Part shown: positions 33,546-41,921 of the stretch, piece by piece
How the letters are laid out: each line of letters starts with the position of its first letter
Numbering within the stretch: the first letter of the stretch is position 1
Origin: DAXETY01 sp051155755
Lineage (GTDB): Bacteria; Desulfobacterota; Desulfobacteria; Desulfobacterales; SG8-13
Assembly: GCA_051155755.1 (NCBI GenBank)
Contig: DAXETY010000042.1
Coordinates: forward strand, 24,759-88,758
Direction of reading: 5' to 3'
Length of the DNA: 64,000 nucleotides
Notes under the pieces: generated by a model
Databases searched by the model: none
What the model was told of the DNA's origin: nothing
The model's input: only the letters and a program-made list of their open reading frames with translations
Program-made: the position numbers and the translations under genes

Positions 33546-34048
33546 AAGACCATCATCACTTCATGGCAATGGCGCTCCGGGAAGCCGAAGCCGCTCTTGC
33601 GGCCGGGGAATTTCCGGTCGGCTGCATTCTGGTACACGATCAGCGCATGCTGGTTTCCGGGAGGCGTCACGGCACGGCCGACCCCGGAACGAACGAGGTC
33701 GATCACGCTGAAATGATCGCCCTGCGCCGCCTGACCGATAGCGTTGCCCACCGCGATCTTGCCGGCATCGCCGCCTACATTACGCTGGAGCCATGTTTGA
33801 TGTGCCTGGGCGCTCTGATTCTAAACCGCGTCGAAACGGTCGTATATGCTTACGAAGACGTGATGGGCGGGGCAACCCGCTGCGACCTGGCCTCGCTGGG
33901 ACCGCTCTACCGCCAATCCGAACCGGTTATCATTGCCCACGTGCACAGAACCCGGAGTTTGCGTCTGTTTCAATCCTATTTCCGACGGCCGGACAATCAT
34001 TATTGGAACGACAGCCTCCTGGCGCGCTACACCCTGGATCAACCGTAA
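33542..34048 (+). CDS. tadA: Nucleoside deaminase, probable tRNA-adenosine deaminase
   Basis: A 168-residue zinc-dependent deaminase. Catalytic motifs are DHAEM near residue 60 (zinc His and proton-shuttling Glu) and PCLMC near 86 (two zinc cysteines). Residue order MAMALREAEAALAAGEFPVGCILV is typical of TadA, which converts the wobble A34 of tRNA-Arg to inosine. The second half is less like E. coli TadA, so another nucleoside deaminase is possible. It starts inside the stop codon of the upstream gene (ATGA), showing coupling. Confidence 0.82.
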   Translation: MKDHHHFMAMALREAEAALAAGEFPVGCILVHDQRMLVSGRRHGTADPGTNEVDHAEMIALRRLTDSVAHRDLAGIAAYITLEPCLMCLGALILNRVETVVYAYEDVMGGATRCDLASLGPLYRQSEPVIIAHVHRTRSLRLFQSYFRRPDNHYWNDSLLARYTLDQP

Positions 34049-34257
34049 CCTTCGAAGTCTCTCGCAGAACTTGACAATCGGATGGACCTGATGCAGTATT
34101 GTCCCGAATTGTTCCGGCGGCGATTTTTTCTTGAATTTTTCGCTTGCATTTCTTACCGTTATTCATTAATTCCTCTGCCAGAAATATCGCATCCGGCAGC
34201 ATCCTGCCACCGATCCGGCGGCAGCATCATTAATTCCATGAAAACGGAGGTGTCGGC

Positions 34258-34797
34258 ATAGCAGTTAAGGGAAAACCGGGGAAAATGAGGAAAGGGGACC
34301 GTACCAATATAAACAAGGATATCCGGGCCAGAGAAGTCCGACTCATTGACCCGGAAGGCAATCAGGTCGGCGTCGTACCGATCCAGAATGCATTGGATGC
34401 AGCCGTCGAGCATGGTCTCGATTTGGTGGAGGTTTCTCCGAACGCCAAGCCGCCTGTTTGCAAAATCATGGATTATGGCCGCTACAAGTACGAACAGGAC
34501 AAGAAACGGCAGGAGGCCAAGAAAAAGCAGAGTACCTTCCAGCTCAAGGAAATCAAAGCCCGACCGAACACGGACGAACACGACCTGCAGGTAAAAATCG
34601 GCCGAATCCGTAAGTTCATCGAAAAAAAGGACAAGGTCAAGGTTACCGTGATGTTCCGCGGGCGGGAAATCACTCTGTCAAAACTCGGGTACGAAGTGCT
34701 GGAACGGATCGTAGAAGACACGGCCGATGTTGCTGCCGTGGAGCAGGAGCCGAAATTCGAAGGCCGCAACCTGATGATGGTTCTTTCTCCGAAGTAA
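34258..34797 (+). CDS. infC: Translation initiation factor IF-3, apparent AUA start
   Basis: Translation initiation factor 3, which checks start codons and keeps the 30S subunit free. The body is clear: NKDIRAREVRLIDPEGNQVGV, LDLVEVSPNAKPPVCKIMDYGRYKYEQ, and FRGREITLSKLGYEVL. The first ATG (34285) has only 3 bases between GGGG and the codon. Nine codons upstream in frame is ATA (34258-34260), exactly 7 bases after a perfect GGAGG (34246-34250). An unusual start codon is known for infC (AUU in E. coli) and lets IF-3 repress its own translation, so I prefer ATA, giving 179 residues. If ATG is used the protein has 170. Confidence 0.85.
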   Translation: MAVKGKPGKMRKGDRTNINKDIRAREVRLIDPEGNQVGVVPIQNALDAAVEHGLDLVEVSPNAKPPVCKIMDYGRYKYEQDKKRQEAKKKQSTFQLKEIKARPNTDEHDLQVKIGRIRKFIEKKDKVKVTVMFRGREITLSKLGYEVLERIVEDTADVAAVEQEPKFEGRNLMMVLSPK

Positions 34798-34968
34798 GCG
34801 CCGCGGAGACCCGCACGGCGAGCGATCCCCGCTTGGTTCAGGCACTGAAAACGGCAAATCATAAAACCGATCATAGCGAAGGAAGGCTTTCGAAGTTCTG
34901 TCGGCAGCCGGAGGCGGCGCCGTGAACGTTGAACCCCTTTAACAGGGAGCCATCGAAGCTCGTTTTCA

Positions 34969-35014
34969 AGGTGGCGCGGCAGGGATCGCATCATTCCGGC
35001 GCCATTTATTTTTT
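34969..35014 (+). terminator. Terminator-like hairpin between infC and rpmI
   Basis: TGGCGC (34972-34977) pairs with GCGCCA (34999-35004), extended by AAGG/TTT wobble pairs, and is followed by TTTATTTTTT. It lies 20 bases before the rpmI start inside the 236-base infC-rpmI gap. In many bacteria this gap holds an L20-binding leader, so this may be an attenuator. The stem has weak inner pairing. Confidence 0.55.
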
Positions 35015-35033
35015 GCGATCAAAGGAGACACCC

Positions 35034-35231
35034 ATGCCGAAAATCAAAACCAACCGCGCCGCGGCCAAACGTTTTAAACGGACCGGTACCGGCAAATTTG
35101 TGTATTTCAAGTCGCATCACAGTCATATCTTAACCAAGAAAACGGCCAAGCGTAAACGACAACTGCGAAGGTCCCAGCTTGCAAAGACAGCGGACCTGCG
35201 TGAAATTCGGCTGTTGTTGCCCAATCGATGA
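35034..35231 (+). CDS. rpmI: 50S ribosomal protein L35
   Basis: A 65-residue basic protein: MPKIKTNRAAAKRFKRTGTGK, HHSHILTKKTAKRKRQLR, as in all L35. AAAGGAG lies 7 bases before the ATG at 35034. Order infC-rpmI-rplT is the universal one; thrS, often upstream, is not here. Confidence 0.97.
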   Translation: MPKIKTNRAAAKRFKRTGTGKFVYFKSHHSHILTKKTAKRKRQLRRSQLAKTADLREIRLLLPNR

Positions 35232-35279
35232 ACCGTTTACACGAAAATGTAGTTCGATTCGAATTCAGGAGTTCTACCC

Positions 35280-35630
35280 ATGCGAGTCAAACGAGGTTTC
35301 AAGGCGAGAAAACGCCGTAAAAAAGTGCTGAAACTGGCCAAGGGGTTCCGCGGCGGCCGCAGCAAGCTCTTTCGCACCGCCGCCGATGCCGTCGACAAGG
35401 CCCTGATGTATGCCTATCGCGACCGCAGACAGCGAAAACGCGATTTTCGCCGGCTCTGGATCACCCGTATCAATGCGGCCGCCAGAATGAACGACATTTC
35501 CTACAGCAAGTTTATCAACGGCCTGAAGCGGGCCGGGGTCGAACTCGACCGCAAGGTATTGGCCGAACTGGCAATCTTTGATCCGCCCGGCTTTCGCTGC
35601 CTTGCCGATCTGGCTGCAAAACAACTGTAA
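35280..35630 (+). CDS. rplT: 50S ribosomal protein L20
   Basis: A 116-residue L20 with the basic N-terminus RVKRGFKARKRRKKVLKLAKGFRGGRSKLFR and the ARMNDISYSKFINGLKRAGVELDRKVLAELA C-terminal half. L20 is needed for early 50S assembly and in several bacteria represses its own operon by binding the leader ahead of rpmI. Confidence 0.97.
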   Translation: MRVKRGFKARKRRKKVLKLAKGFRGGRSKLFRTAADAVDKALMYAYRDRRQRKRDFRRLWITRINAAARMNDISYSKFINGLKRAGVELDRKVLAELAIFDPPGFRCLADLAAKQL

Positions 35631-35840
35631 CCTGAGTCGAGCGTTTCAAATTCGGTGCGACGCTTCCAAACGTCGCAGGACGTCAACCTCGAAAGATCGC
35701 GGCCGCAACATCGATCGAATCGAAATGAATGAAATTCGGTCCGATGACGGATGTGCGATCTTTTTACATTTTTCGGCAACCGCCGCGCATGGAACACCGG
35801 TCTGATTCGTTTGTCAGGGCGGCTGCCGCAGGGGTCGCCC

Positions 35841-36848
35841 GTGAACGAATCCATCGAGCATCTATACAACGAAGCCCTGCAGCGCATCGAAGCGGCTTTC
35901 GACGCGGAACACGTCCAGGAACTCTCCGTGCGTTATCTGGGCCGCAAGGGCCTGGTTACCCGATACCTGCGGGGGATCTCCGACCTGCCGCCGGAACAAC
36001 GGGCTGCGGCCGGCCGCCGGGCCAATGAAATCAAACGCAGCCTGGAGCAGGCCGTAGCCGCAGCCAAGGCCCGCATCGAATCCGAGCAGCGCAGCGCCGC
36101 CGACCGAATCGATGTATCCCTGCCGGGCAGGCCCTGCGAAGCCGGGACCCTTCACCCGATTACCCGAATCAACCGGGAAATCTGCGAGATTTTCCAGCGA
36201 CTGGGTTTCGATATTGTGGAAGGACCCGAGGTCGAAAGCGATTACTATAACTTCGAAGCGCTGAACATCCCCAAAAACCATCCCGCCCGGGACATGCAGG
36301 ACACCTTCTACGTTTCCGAAAACATCGTTCTGCGAACCCACACTTCGCCGGTACAGATCCGCACGATGGAAAAAAAGCAGCCGCCGGTTCGAATCATCGC
36401 TCCGGGGAAAGTGTATCGCTGTGATTCCGACCTGACTCATACACCGATGTTCCACCAGGTGGAGGGCCTGCTGGTCGACGAAGGCATTTCGTTCGGCGAC
36501 TTGAAAGGCGTTCTGACCTCGTTTGTCCATCAAATGTTCGATGTAAAAACGGCCCTGCGGTTTCGTCCCAGTTTTTTCCCATTCACCGAGCCCAGTGCCG
36601 AAGTCGACATCCTGTGCGTGATTTGCCGGGGCGCCGGCTGCCGGGTTTGCTCGCAAACCGGTTGGCTGGAAATCCTCGGTTCGGGCATGGTTCATCCGGC
36701 GCTGTTCGAAAATGTCGGATACGATGCAGAGCGGTTCACGGGATTCGCTTTCGGCATGGGCGTTGAACGGATCGCAATGCTCAAGTACGGGATCGACGAT
36801 CTGCGAAAATTCTTCGAAAACGATATCCGCTTTCTAAGGCAATTCTGA
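35841..36848 (+). CDS. pheS: Phenylalanine-tRNA ligase alpha subunit
   Basis: A 335-residue class II synthetase catalytic subunit. N-terminal coiled coil (residues about 5-85), motif 2 region FRPSFFPFTEPSAEVDI near 235, motif 3 GFAFGMGVERIAMLKYGIDDLR near 307, and HPITRINREICEIF near 105. The GTG at 35841 follows AGGGG by 6 bases and gives normal length; the frame is open upstream to 35751 but those codons lack family similarity. The CVICRGAGCRVC cysteine group near residues 251-270 is common in bacterial PheS. Confidence 0.95.
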   Translation: MNESIEHLYNEALQRIEAAFDAEHVQELSVRYLGRKGLVTRYLRGISDLPPEQRAAAGRRANEIKRSLEQAVAAAKARIESEQRSAADRIDVSLPGRPCEAGTLHPITRINREICEIFQRLGFDIVEGPEVESDYYNFEALNIPKNHPARDMQDTFYVSENIVLRTHTSPVQIRTMEKKQPPVRIIAPGKVYRCDSDLTHTPMFHQVEGLLVDEGISFGDLKGVLTSFVHQMFDVKTALRFRPSFFPFTEPSAEVDILCVICRGAGCRVCSQTGWLEILGSGMVHPALFENVGYDAERFTGFAFGMGVERIAMLKYGIDDLRKFFENDIRFLRQF

Positions 36849-36850
36849 TT

Positions 36851-39265
36851 ATGAAGGTAAGTCTGAGCTGGCTCAAGGAATACGTTCCGATCGAAATGGA
36901 TGTCGATCACCTGGTGGAAGCATTGACGATGGCCGGTCTGGAGGTGGAGGAAGTCTCGGATCGTTACCATTATCTGGACCGCGTATTCGTGGGCCGCATC
37001 GCCGCTATCGAAGATCATCCCAATGCCGATCACCTCAAGGTCTGCTCGGTGGATGTGGGCGATCGCGCCCTGCGGGTTGTCTGCGGGGCACCCAACGTGA
37101 GCGAGGGCATGCGGTCGCCGCTGGCGCTTCCCGGCACGGTATTCCCCGACGAAACGGTTCTGCAACAGAATACCATCCGCGGGGTGGTTTCCGAAGCCAT
37201 GCTCTGCAGCGAGAAGGAACTGGGGTTGGGGCCCGATGCCGGAGGGATCATGGACCTGAACCGGCACCTGCCCGTCGGCAAATCGCTGGCCGATGCACTG
37301 GCGTTGTCCGATACGGTCCTTGAAATCGCCATCACACCGAATCGACCGGATTGCCTGAGTATGATCGGAATTGCCCGTGAAATCGCCGCGATCCAGAAAA
37401 TGCGTGTCCGCTATCCGGATGTCTGGATCGAAGATTCGGCCGACGAGATCCATCGCCTTGCAGCGGTGGTCATCGAGTGCCCCGAACTGTGCCCGCGTTA
37501 CTCGGCCCGACTGGTCGTCGACGTATCGATCGGTCCTTCGCCATTCTGGCTGCAGGATCGTTTGATGTCCGTGGGGCTGCGTCCAATCAACAACGTGGTC
37601 GACATCACCAACTTCGTGCTGATGGAAAGCGGCCAACCCCTGCATGCCTTTGACTTTGACCGGCTGGCCGGCAATCGCATCGTGGTCCGCACGGCGGGCG
37701 ACGGCGAAGCGTTTACGACGCTGGACGGAAAGCAACGCCGCCTTTCGGCAGACATGTGCATGATCTGTGACGCCGAAAAGCCGGCGGCCGTCGGCGGCGT
37801 GATGGGCGGGCTGAATTCGGAGATCGAAGCGGGCACCGGCCGGGTGTTGATTGAAAGCGCCTATTTCAACCCGGTCAGCATCCGCAAGACGGCCAAAAGA
37901 CTCGGTCTGAGCTCGGAAGCGTCGTTCCGGTTCGAGCGCGGTACCGACCCGGAGGGAACCCTGTCGGCGTTGAACCGGGCCGCCCGCCTGGTGGCTGAAA
38001 TCTGCGGCGGCAAAACCATGGCCGGACTGATCGATGAATATCCCGTTCCGGTCCCACAGCGCACCATCCGGCTCAGTCCAAAGGCAACCAACCGACTGCT
38101 GGGTACCCGGTTTACGGCCGAATCCCTCGCGGAACACCTTCGATCCATCGAATTCCGCACCGAAACCGGGGCCGGCGGCCAGTTGACGGTCACTCCGCCC
38201 AGCTTCCGGGTGGACGTCACCCGGCCTGAAGATCTGATGGAGGAGGCGGCGCGACTGTCCGGATACAACGCCATTCCGATTACCTATCCGGCCACGCCGG
38301 CCGAAGGCCGCCCGGTGGCAAAGCCCCTGCGGACCCGAGAGCGGATTCGGGATTGCCTGACCGGATTCGGATTCCTCGAGTCGATTCATTATTCTTTTAT
38401 TGCTGAAGCCTCCTGCGAACGTTTGCGCATTCCCGGCAACGACCGGCGTCGCAGCACGGTGGCCGTCATGAACCCGCTGACCGAAGACCAGACGGTCATG
38501 CGGACGTCGCTGGTCCCGGGTGTATTGTCGACACTGCAGCGCAACCTGGCCCAGCAGGAAAAAACGGTGAAAGTTTTTGAGATCGGCAAGGTGTATTATG
38601 CCACCGCAAACGAACAGCTCCCCCAGGAAGTCGAAATGCTGGCCGGCCTCTGGAGTGGCTTGCGAACACCGGCGACCTGGCACGGTAAAGCGGTTGCCTG
38701 CGATTTTTACGATTTGAAAGGCGCGGTGGAAGGCCTGCTGGCGGTCCTCGAAGTGCCGGAGGTGCGATTTACGGCATTGCCGGAAAACCGTTGTTACTTT
38801 TTCCACCCCGGCCGGGCGGCGCAAATCCTGGCCGGGGGCAGCCGAATCGGCGAGATCGGCGAGATTCACCCGGAAGTGCGCTCGGCCTTCGAAATCCGAC
38901 AGAAGGCCTACGTTTTCGAATTGGACGTCGACCGCCTGATGCCGCTGGTTCCGGAAACCAAATCCTATCGGCCGTTGCCGAAGTACCCCGCCGTCAGCCG
39001 GGATCTCACGCTGATCGTAGCTGCACGATTCGAAGCCGGAGAAATTCTTCACCGCCTGGAGAACAGAGACGAGTCTCTGGTGGAAAGCGTCTCTCTGTTC
39101 GACGTGTTCGAAGGCGGGCCGATCGAAACCGGAAAGAAAAGCGTCTCTTTTCGCATCGTGTATCGCGCTCCGGATCGAACCCTAGAAGACGAAGAGATTA
39201 ATCAGCTGCACCAATCATTGACGTCGGGTTTGATACAGGAGTTCAACGCTTCGCTACCCACGTGA
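36851..39265 (+). CDS. pheT: Phenylalanine-tRNA ligase beta subunit
   Basis: An 804-residue beta subunit starting 2 bases after pheS. It begins MKVSLSWLKEYVPI, followed by the EMAP/tRNA-binding domain (NADHLKVCSVDVG near 60), B3/B4 editing domain (RPINNVVDITNFVLMESGQPLHAFD near 240-265), B5 domain, the inactive synthetase core and a C-terminal ferredoxin-like anticodon-binding domain (PKYPAVSRDLTLIV near 712). Editing of Tyr-tRNA(Phe) is expected from the intact B3/B4. Confidence 0.97.
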   Translation: MKVSLSWLKEYVPIEMDVDHLVEALTMAGLEVEEVSDRYHYLDRVFVGRIAAIEDHPNADHLKVCSVDVGDRALRVVCGAPNVSEGMRSPLALPGTVFPDETVLQQNTIRGVVSEAMLCSEKELGLGPDAGGIMDLNRHLPVGKSLADALALSDTVLEIAITPNRPDCLSMIGIAREIAAIQKMRVRYPDVWIEDSADEIHRLAAVVIECPELCPRYSARLVVDVSIGPSPFWLQDRLMSVGLRPINNVVDITNFVLMESGQPLHAFDFDRLAGNRIVVRTAGDGEAFTTLDGKQRRLSADMCMICDAEKPAAVGGVMGGLNSEIEAGTGRVLIESAYFNPVSIRKTAKRLGLSSEASFRFERGTDPEGTLSALNRAARLVAEICGGKTMAGLIDEYPVPVPQRTIRLSPKATNRLLGTRFTAESLAEHLRSIEFRTETGAGGQLTVTPPSFRVDVTRPEDLMEEAARLSGYNAIPITYPATPAEGRPVAKPLRTRERIRDCLTGFGFLESIHYSFIAEASCERLRIPGNDRRRSTVAVMNPLTEDQTVMRTSLVPGVLSTLQRNLAQQEKTVKVFEIGKVYYATANEQLPQEVEMLAGLWSGLRTPATWHGKAVACDFYDLKGAVEGLLAVLEVPEVRFTALPENRCYFFHPGRAAQILAGGSRIGEIGEIHPEVRSAFEIRQKAYVFELDVDRLMPLVPETKSYRPLPKYPAVSRDLTLIVAARFEAGEILHRLENRDESLVESVSLFDVFEGGPIETGKKSVSFRIVYRAPDRTLEDEEINQLHQSLTSGLIQEFNASLPT

Positions 39266-39268
39266 ACC

Positions 39269-39613
39269 ATGCATTCAGATCACTCCCCCCAGTTGCCCGA
39301 CAAACTGTATTTCCGCATCGGAGAGGTGAGCCGCATCACGGAACTGGCCGCACACGTTCTGCGGTTCTGGGAATCGGAATTCCCGAAGCTGCGTCCCAAA
39401 CGAACGACTTCCGGCCAGCGGCTCTACCGCAAAAAAGACGTGGAAATGATCCTGAAAATCCGGCACCTGTTGCACGAAAAAAAATTCACCATCGCCGGAG
39501 CGCGCGAATACCTGAATTCCGGGGCCGGCAAAGAGCCTGCCGCAGCACCCGAAGTGGACCTCGAAGAAATACGGACCGAACTTCAGCGGATTCGCCGCAT
39601 CCTGGAAGATTGA
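39269..39613 (+). CDS. MerR-family transcriptional regulator
   Basis: A 114-residue protein with a MerR-type winged helix: YFRIGEVSRITELAAHVLRFWESEF near residue 14 (helix-turn-helix), RTTSGQRLYRKKDVEMILKIRHLL, then a short helix. It lacks a metal-sensing cysteine loop, so the effector is unknown. A gene of this type follows pheT in many Desulfobacterota. It starts 3 bases after pheT. Confidence 0.92.
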   Translation: MHSDHSPQLPDKLYFRIGEVSRITELAAHVLRFWESEFPKLRPKRTTSGQRLYRKKDVEMILKIRHLLHEKKFTIAGAREYLNSGAGKEPAAAPEVDLEEIRTELQRIRRILED

Positions 39614-39788
39614 GTCCGTTGGCCCGTTCGCCGGCTCGCCCGTGAGTCCCGTGAATTGTGGTAAATCGCAGCAAACAAACTGAAGAAGGAAGCGTTTTCC
39701 CTCTGCGGTATTTACGGTTGACTACCTTTTGGGGCAAATGATTCCGGGGCAAGGGAGAAACGGGCTGACTGGCCAACGGGCAAACCGA

Positions 39789-40742
39789 TTAGCCGACAGC
39801 AGTGGCGGGGCTTTGAGCAACAGCGGGCAGTCGACCGCAGATGGCATAGACGCGGATGGGATCGTGCTTGCCTTTGGCCCGCACCGGCTCGATCTCTCGG
39901 GCTTCGAATCGACCGCCGAGCAAACGATAGGTGGGCTCGGAAACCAGAATCTGTCCCGGTGCGGCGGCGGCACACAGCCGCGAAGCTGTATTGACGGTGT
40001 CGCCGATCACCGAATAGCTCATGGTCTGCGAAGAGCCGATATAACCGGCGACAAGTTTTCCGGTGTTGATGCCGACGCCGATGTGGATCTCCGGCTTGGC
40101 ATGGCGGAGGCGCTCGCGGTTAAACGCCCGCAGCGCTTCCAATACTTCCAGGGCGGCCTGCACCGCTCGAATGGGGTCGTCTTCGTGCGGCACCGGAGCG
40201 CCCCAGATCACCATGATTTCATCGCCGATGAATTTGTCGACGGTGCCCTCGTAGCGAAACACTACGTCCACCACCATCTCGAAGTATTCGTTGAGCATCT
40301 GCAGGACTTCATCGGGAGATGTGCTTTCGCTCATCTGGGTAAAGTCTCGTATATCGATGAATGCCACGGTGGCCACCCGGGCAACGCCGCCTTTTTCCAC
40401 CCGCAGCTTCCCGGACACCACCATCTCGGCCAGATCCGGGGAAAGCAGCCGCTGAAAACGTTCCCGGGTGATTCGGTCCTGCTCGATTTTCCGGGCGGCT
40501 TCGCGGCGTTCGTTGATGGTGAACTGGGCATGGGACCCGAAAATGACAAAAAGGCACAAAACGATAATGCGCGTCCAGATTTCTTTCAGGTCGTTGCCGA
40601 AAATGCGCTGCAGGATCGGTCCCTCCGTGCTGATAAAAATCGCCACGAATGAATCCAACATCCAGTAGATCACCGCAATGGCGCAGGCAATCAAAACCAT
40701 CCGGTCTGTCAGGTGTACGCGATTCTTCGGGGACGACTTCAT
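39789..40742 (-). CDS. Membrane-anchored class III adenylate/guanylate cyclase
   Basis: A 317-residue protein with two predicted transmembrane segments (about residues 14-38 and 58-76), a short linker helix (FTINERREAARKIEQ) and a class III cyclase domain. Catalytic residues are present: metal-binding Asp in VAFIDIRDFTQM and DKFIGDEIMVIWG, and the transition-state Asn/Arg in IGDTVNTASRLC. The purine-specificity residues are Asp-type (adenylate-like) as far as I can align by eye. AGGAG lies 6 bases before the ATG at 40742. It is a single gene convergent with the merR gene; no cAMP receptor gene is close. Confidence 0.9.
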   Translation of the reverse strand: MKSSPKNRVHLTDRMVLIACAIAVIYWMLDSFVAIFISTEGPILQRIFGNDLKEIWTRIIVLCLFVIFGSHAQFTINERREAARKIEQDRITRERFQRLLSPDLAEMVVSGKLRVEKGGVARVATVAFIDIRDFTQMSESTSPDEVLQMLNEYFEMVVDVVFRYEGTVDKFIGDEIMVIWGAPVPHEDDPIRAVQAALEVLEALRAFNRERLRHAKPEIHIGVGINTGKLVAGYIGSSQTMSYSVIGDTVNTASRLCAAAAPGQILVSEPTYRLLGGRFEAREIEPVRAKGKHDPIRVYAICGRLPAVAQSPATAVG

Positions 40743-41056
40743 GCGGCGCTCCTCGGGACCGATCGATACCGGCGGGAAAAAATCATATTTTTGTAGTTTA
40801 GCAGAGCTTTTGCCATTCGTCCAGCGCCGCTTGCGCCGCCTGCCCGCGCGCGGATTCGGCGCTTCGACGCGGCCAACGACGTGGGTGGACGCTGAAGTAT
40901 CTCTGCCGGGATGTTTCCAATCCGAATCGACCGGCACCGCTTCCACCGGCCGGGCCGGGCCGTTTGGGCGCCGCTTCTTTTTTGAATCGGCGTCGATCCG
41001 AGCCGTCGGCGACCGGGAAAATCCCTTCCATTTGCCTAAAATCCCGAATGAAAATA
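40743..41056. other. Intergenic region between cyclase and tRNA-Gly
   Basis: About 310 bases without a supported gene. An open frame continues upstream of the cyclase start on the minus strand, but lacks family similarity and a ribosome-binding site. The stretch should contain the leftward cyclase promoter, which I could not place with confidence. Confidence 0.5.
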
Positions 41057-41085
41057 TTGACAAAGGGTAAATTTTGTCCTAAATA
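41057..41085 (+). promoter_or_regulatory. Putative promoter of tRNA-Gly
   Basis: A perfect TTGACA (41057-41062), a 17-base spacer and TAAATA (41080-41085). The tRNA starts 14 bases downstream, as expected for a tRNA promoter. Confidence 0.65.
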
Positions 41086-41099
41086 ATGCAGTGATTTGA

Positions 41100-41175
41100 G
41101 CGGGCATAGCTCAGCTGGTAGAGTACAAGCTTCCCAAGCTTGGTGTCGCGAGTTCGAATCTCGTTGCCCGCTCCA
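41100..41175 (+). tRNA. tRNA-Gly (anticodon CCC)
   Basis: A 76-base cloverleaf: acceptor GCGGGCA/TGCCCGC, D loop AGCTGGTAGA, anticodon stem CAAGC/GCTTG with loop TTCCCAA (anticodon CCC), T stem GCGAG/CTCGT (one wobble) with TTCGAAT, discriminator T, encoded CCA. Confidence 0.97.
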
Positions 41176-41313
41176 ATCAAACTTCGCCTGCTCCTTCCAG
41201 GGGCTGAGTGAAGCAGTGCATTCTGGTTTATGTAGCCTGGAGTCAACCCAAGGGTGGGAATCATGAACAGGTAACCTGACACTCCACTGCAGCGAACGCA
41301 CTCGGACTTGAGG

Positions 41314-41345
41314 AAACGGGCGACAGCCCGTTTTTTGCGTTTTTA
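41314..41345 (+). terminator. Intrinsic terminator between tRNA-Gly and rimP
   Basis: AAACGGGC (41314-41321) pairs with GCCCGTTT (41326-41333) around loop GACA, followed by TTTGCGTTTTT. It lies 139 bases after tRNA-Gly and 22 bases before rimP, so it probably ends the tRNA transcript; a role as a leader attenuator for the rimP operon is possible. Confidence 0.8.
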
Positions 41346-41366
41346 AGAGGCAATGGGTAAACCCGT

Positions 41367-41921
41367 ATGGCAAGAAAATCAAAACCGGCCGATCGAGCAA
41401 CGCCGGCGGTTTCGGCGGCAATGCCGACATCTGCCGCACGCGGCAGTGGATGGATCGAAGAAATCCGCGATCTGGCGGAACCCCTGTGCGAATCCGAGGG
41501 CTACGAACTGGTCCATTTGGAATTTCAAGCCGAACCGGGGGGACGCACCCTTCGGCTGTACATCGATCAACCGGGCGGCATTTCGCTGGACGACTGCGCC
41601 GCCGTCAGCCGGCAGCTCAGCGATCTGCTCGATGTTGCGCTGAATGACATCGGCGCCTACAACCTGGAGGTATCCAGTCCGGGGCCGGAGCGGCCGCTGG
41701 GAAAATTAGAGGATTTTTCACGTTTCCAGGGCTGTCGCGCGAAAATCCGCACCGCCCGACCCGTCGAGGGGCAAAAAAACTTCACCGGCATTCTGTCCGG
41801 CGTCGATAAGGGTGTGGTGAACCTGGCCACCGTAGCAAAAACCGTCGCAATTCCGTACGATTTGATTCAAAGGGCGCGACTGGCAGACCGTGGAGATTTC
41901 GGATGCAGATCACAGACATAA
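41367..41921 (+). CDS. rimP: Ribosome maturation factor RimP
   Basis: A 184-residue RimP, needed for 30S maturation. After a 25-residue low-complexity N-terminus come IRDLAEPLCESEGYELVHLEF, LRLYIDQPGGISLDDCAAVSRQLSDLLD and VSSPGPERPLGKLEDFSRFQG, the family hallmarks. First gene of the rimP-nusA-infB operon; its end overlaps nusA by 19 bases. Confidence 0.94.
   Translation: MARKSKPADRATPAVSAAMPTSAARGSGWIEEIRDLAEPLCESEGYELVHLEFQAEPGGRTLRLYIDQPGGISLDDCAAVSRQLSDLLDVALNDIGAYNLEVSSPGPERPLGKLEDFSRFQGCRAKIRTARPVEGQKNFTGILSGVDKGVVNLATVAKTVAIPYDLIQRARLADRGDFGCRSQT

Noticed and set aside
32960..35652. The 14-mer GAGCGTTTCAAATT repeated at 32960 and 35639
   Set aside because: A single repeated 14-mer is expected by chance in 64 kb.
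36692..39052. A 786-codon open frame on the minus strand opposite pheT
   Set aside because: It is an exact antisense shadow of pheT caused by high GC at third positions; its translation has no recognisable domain and pheT is unmistakable.
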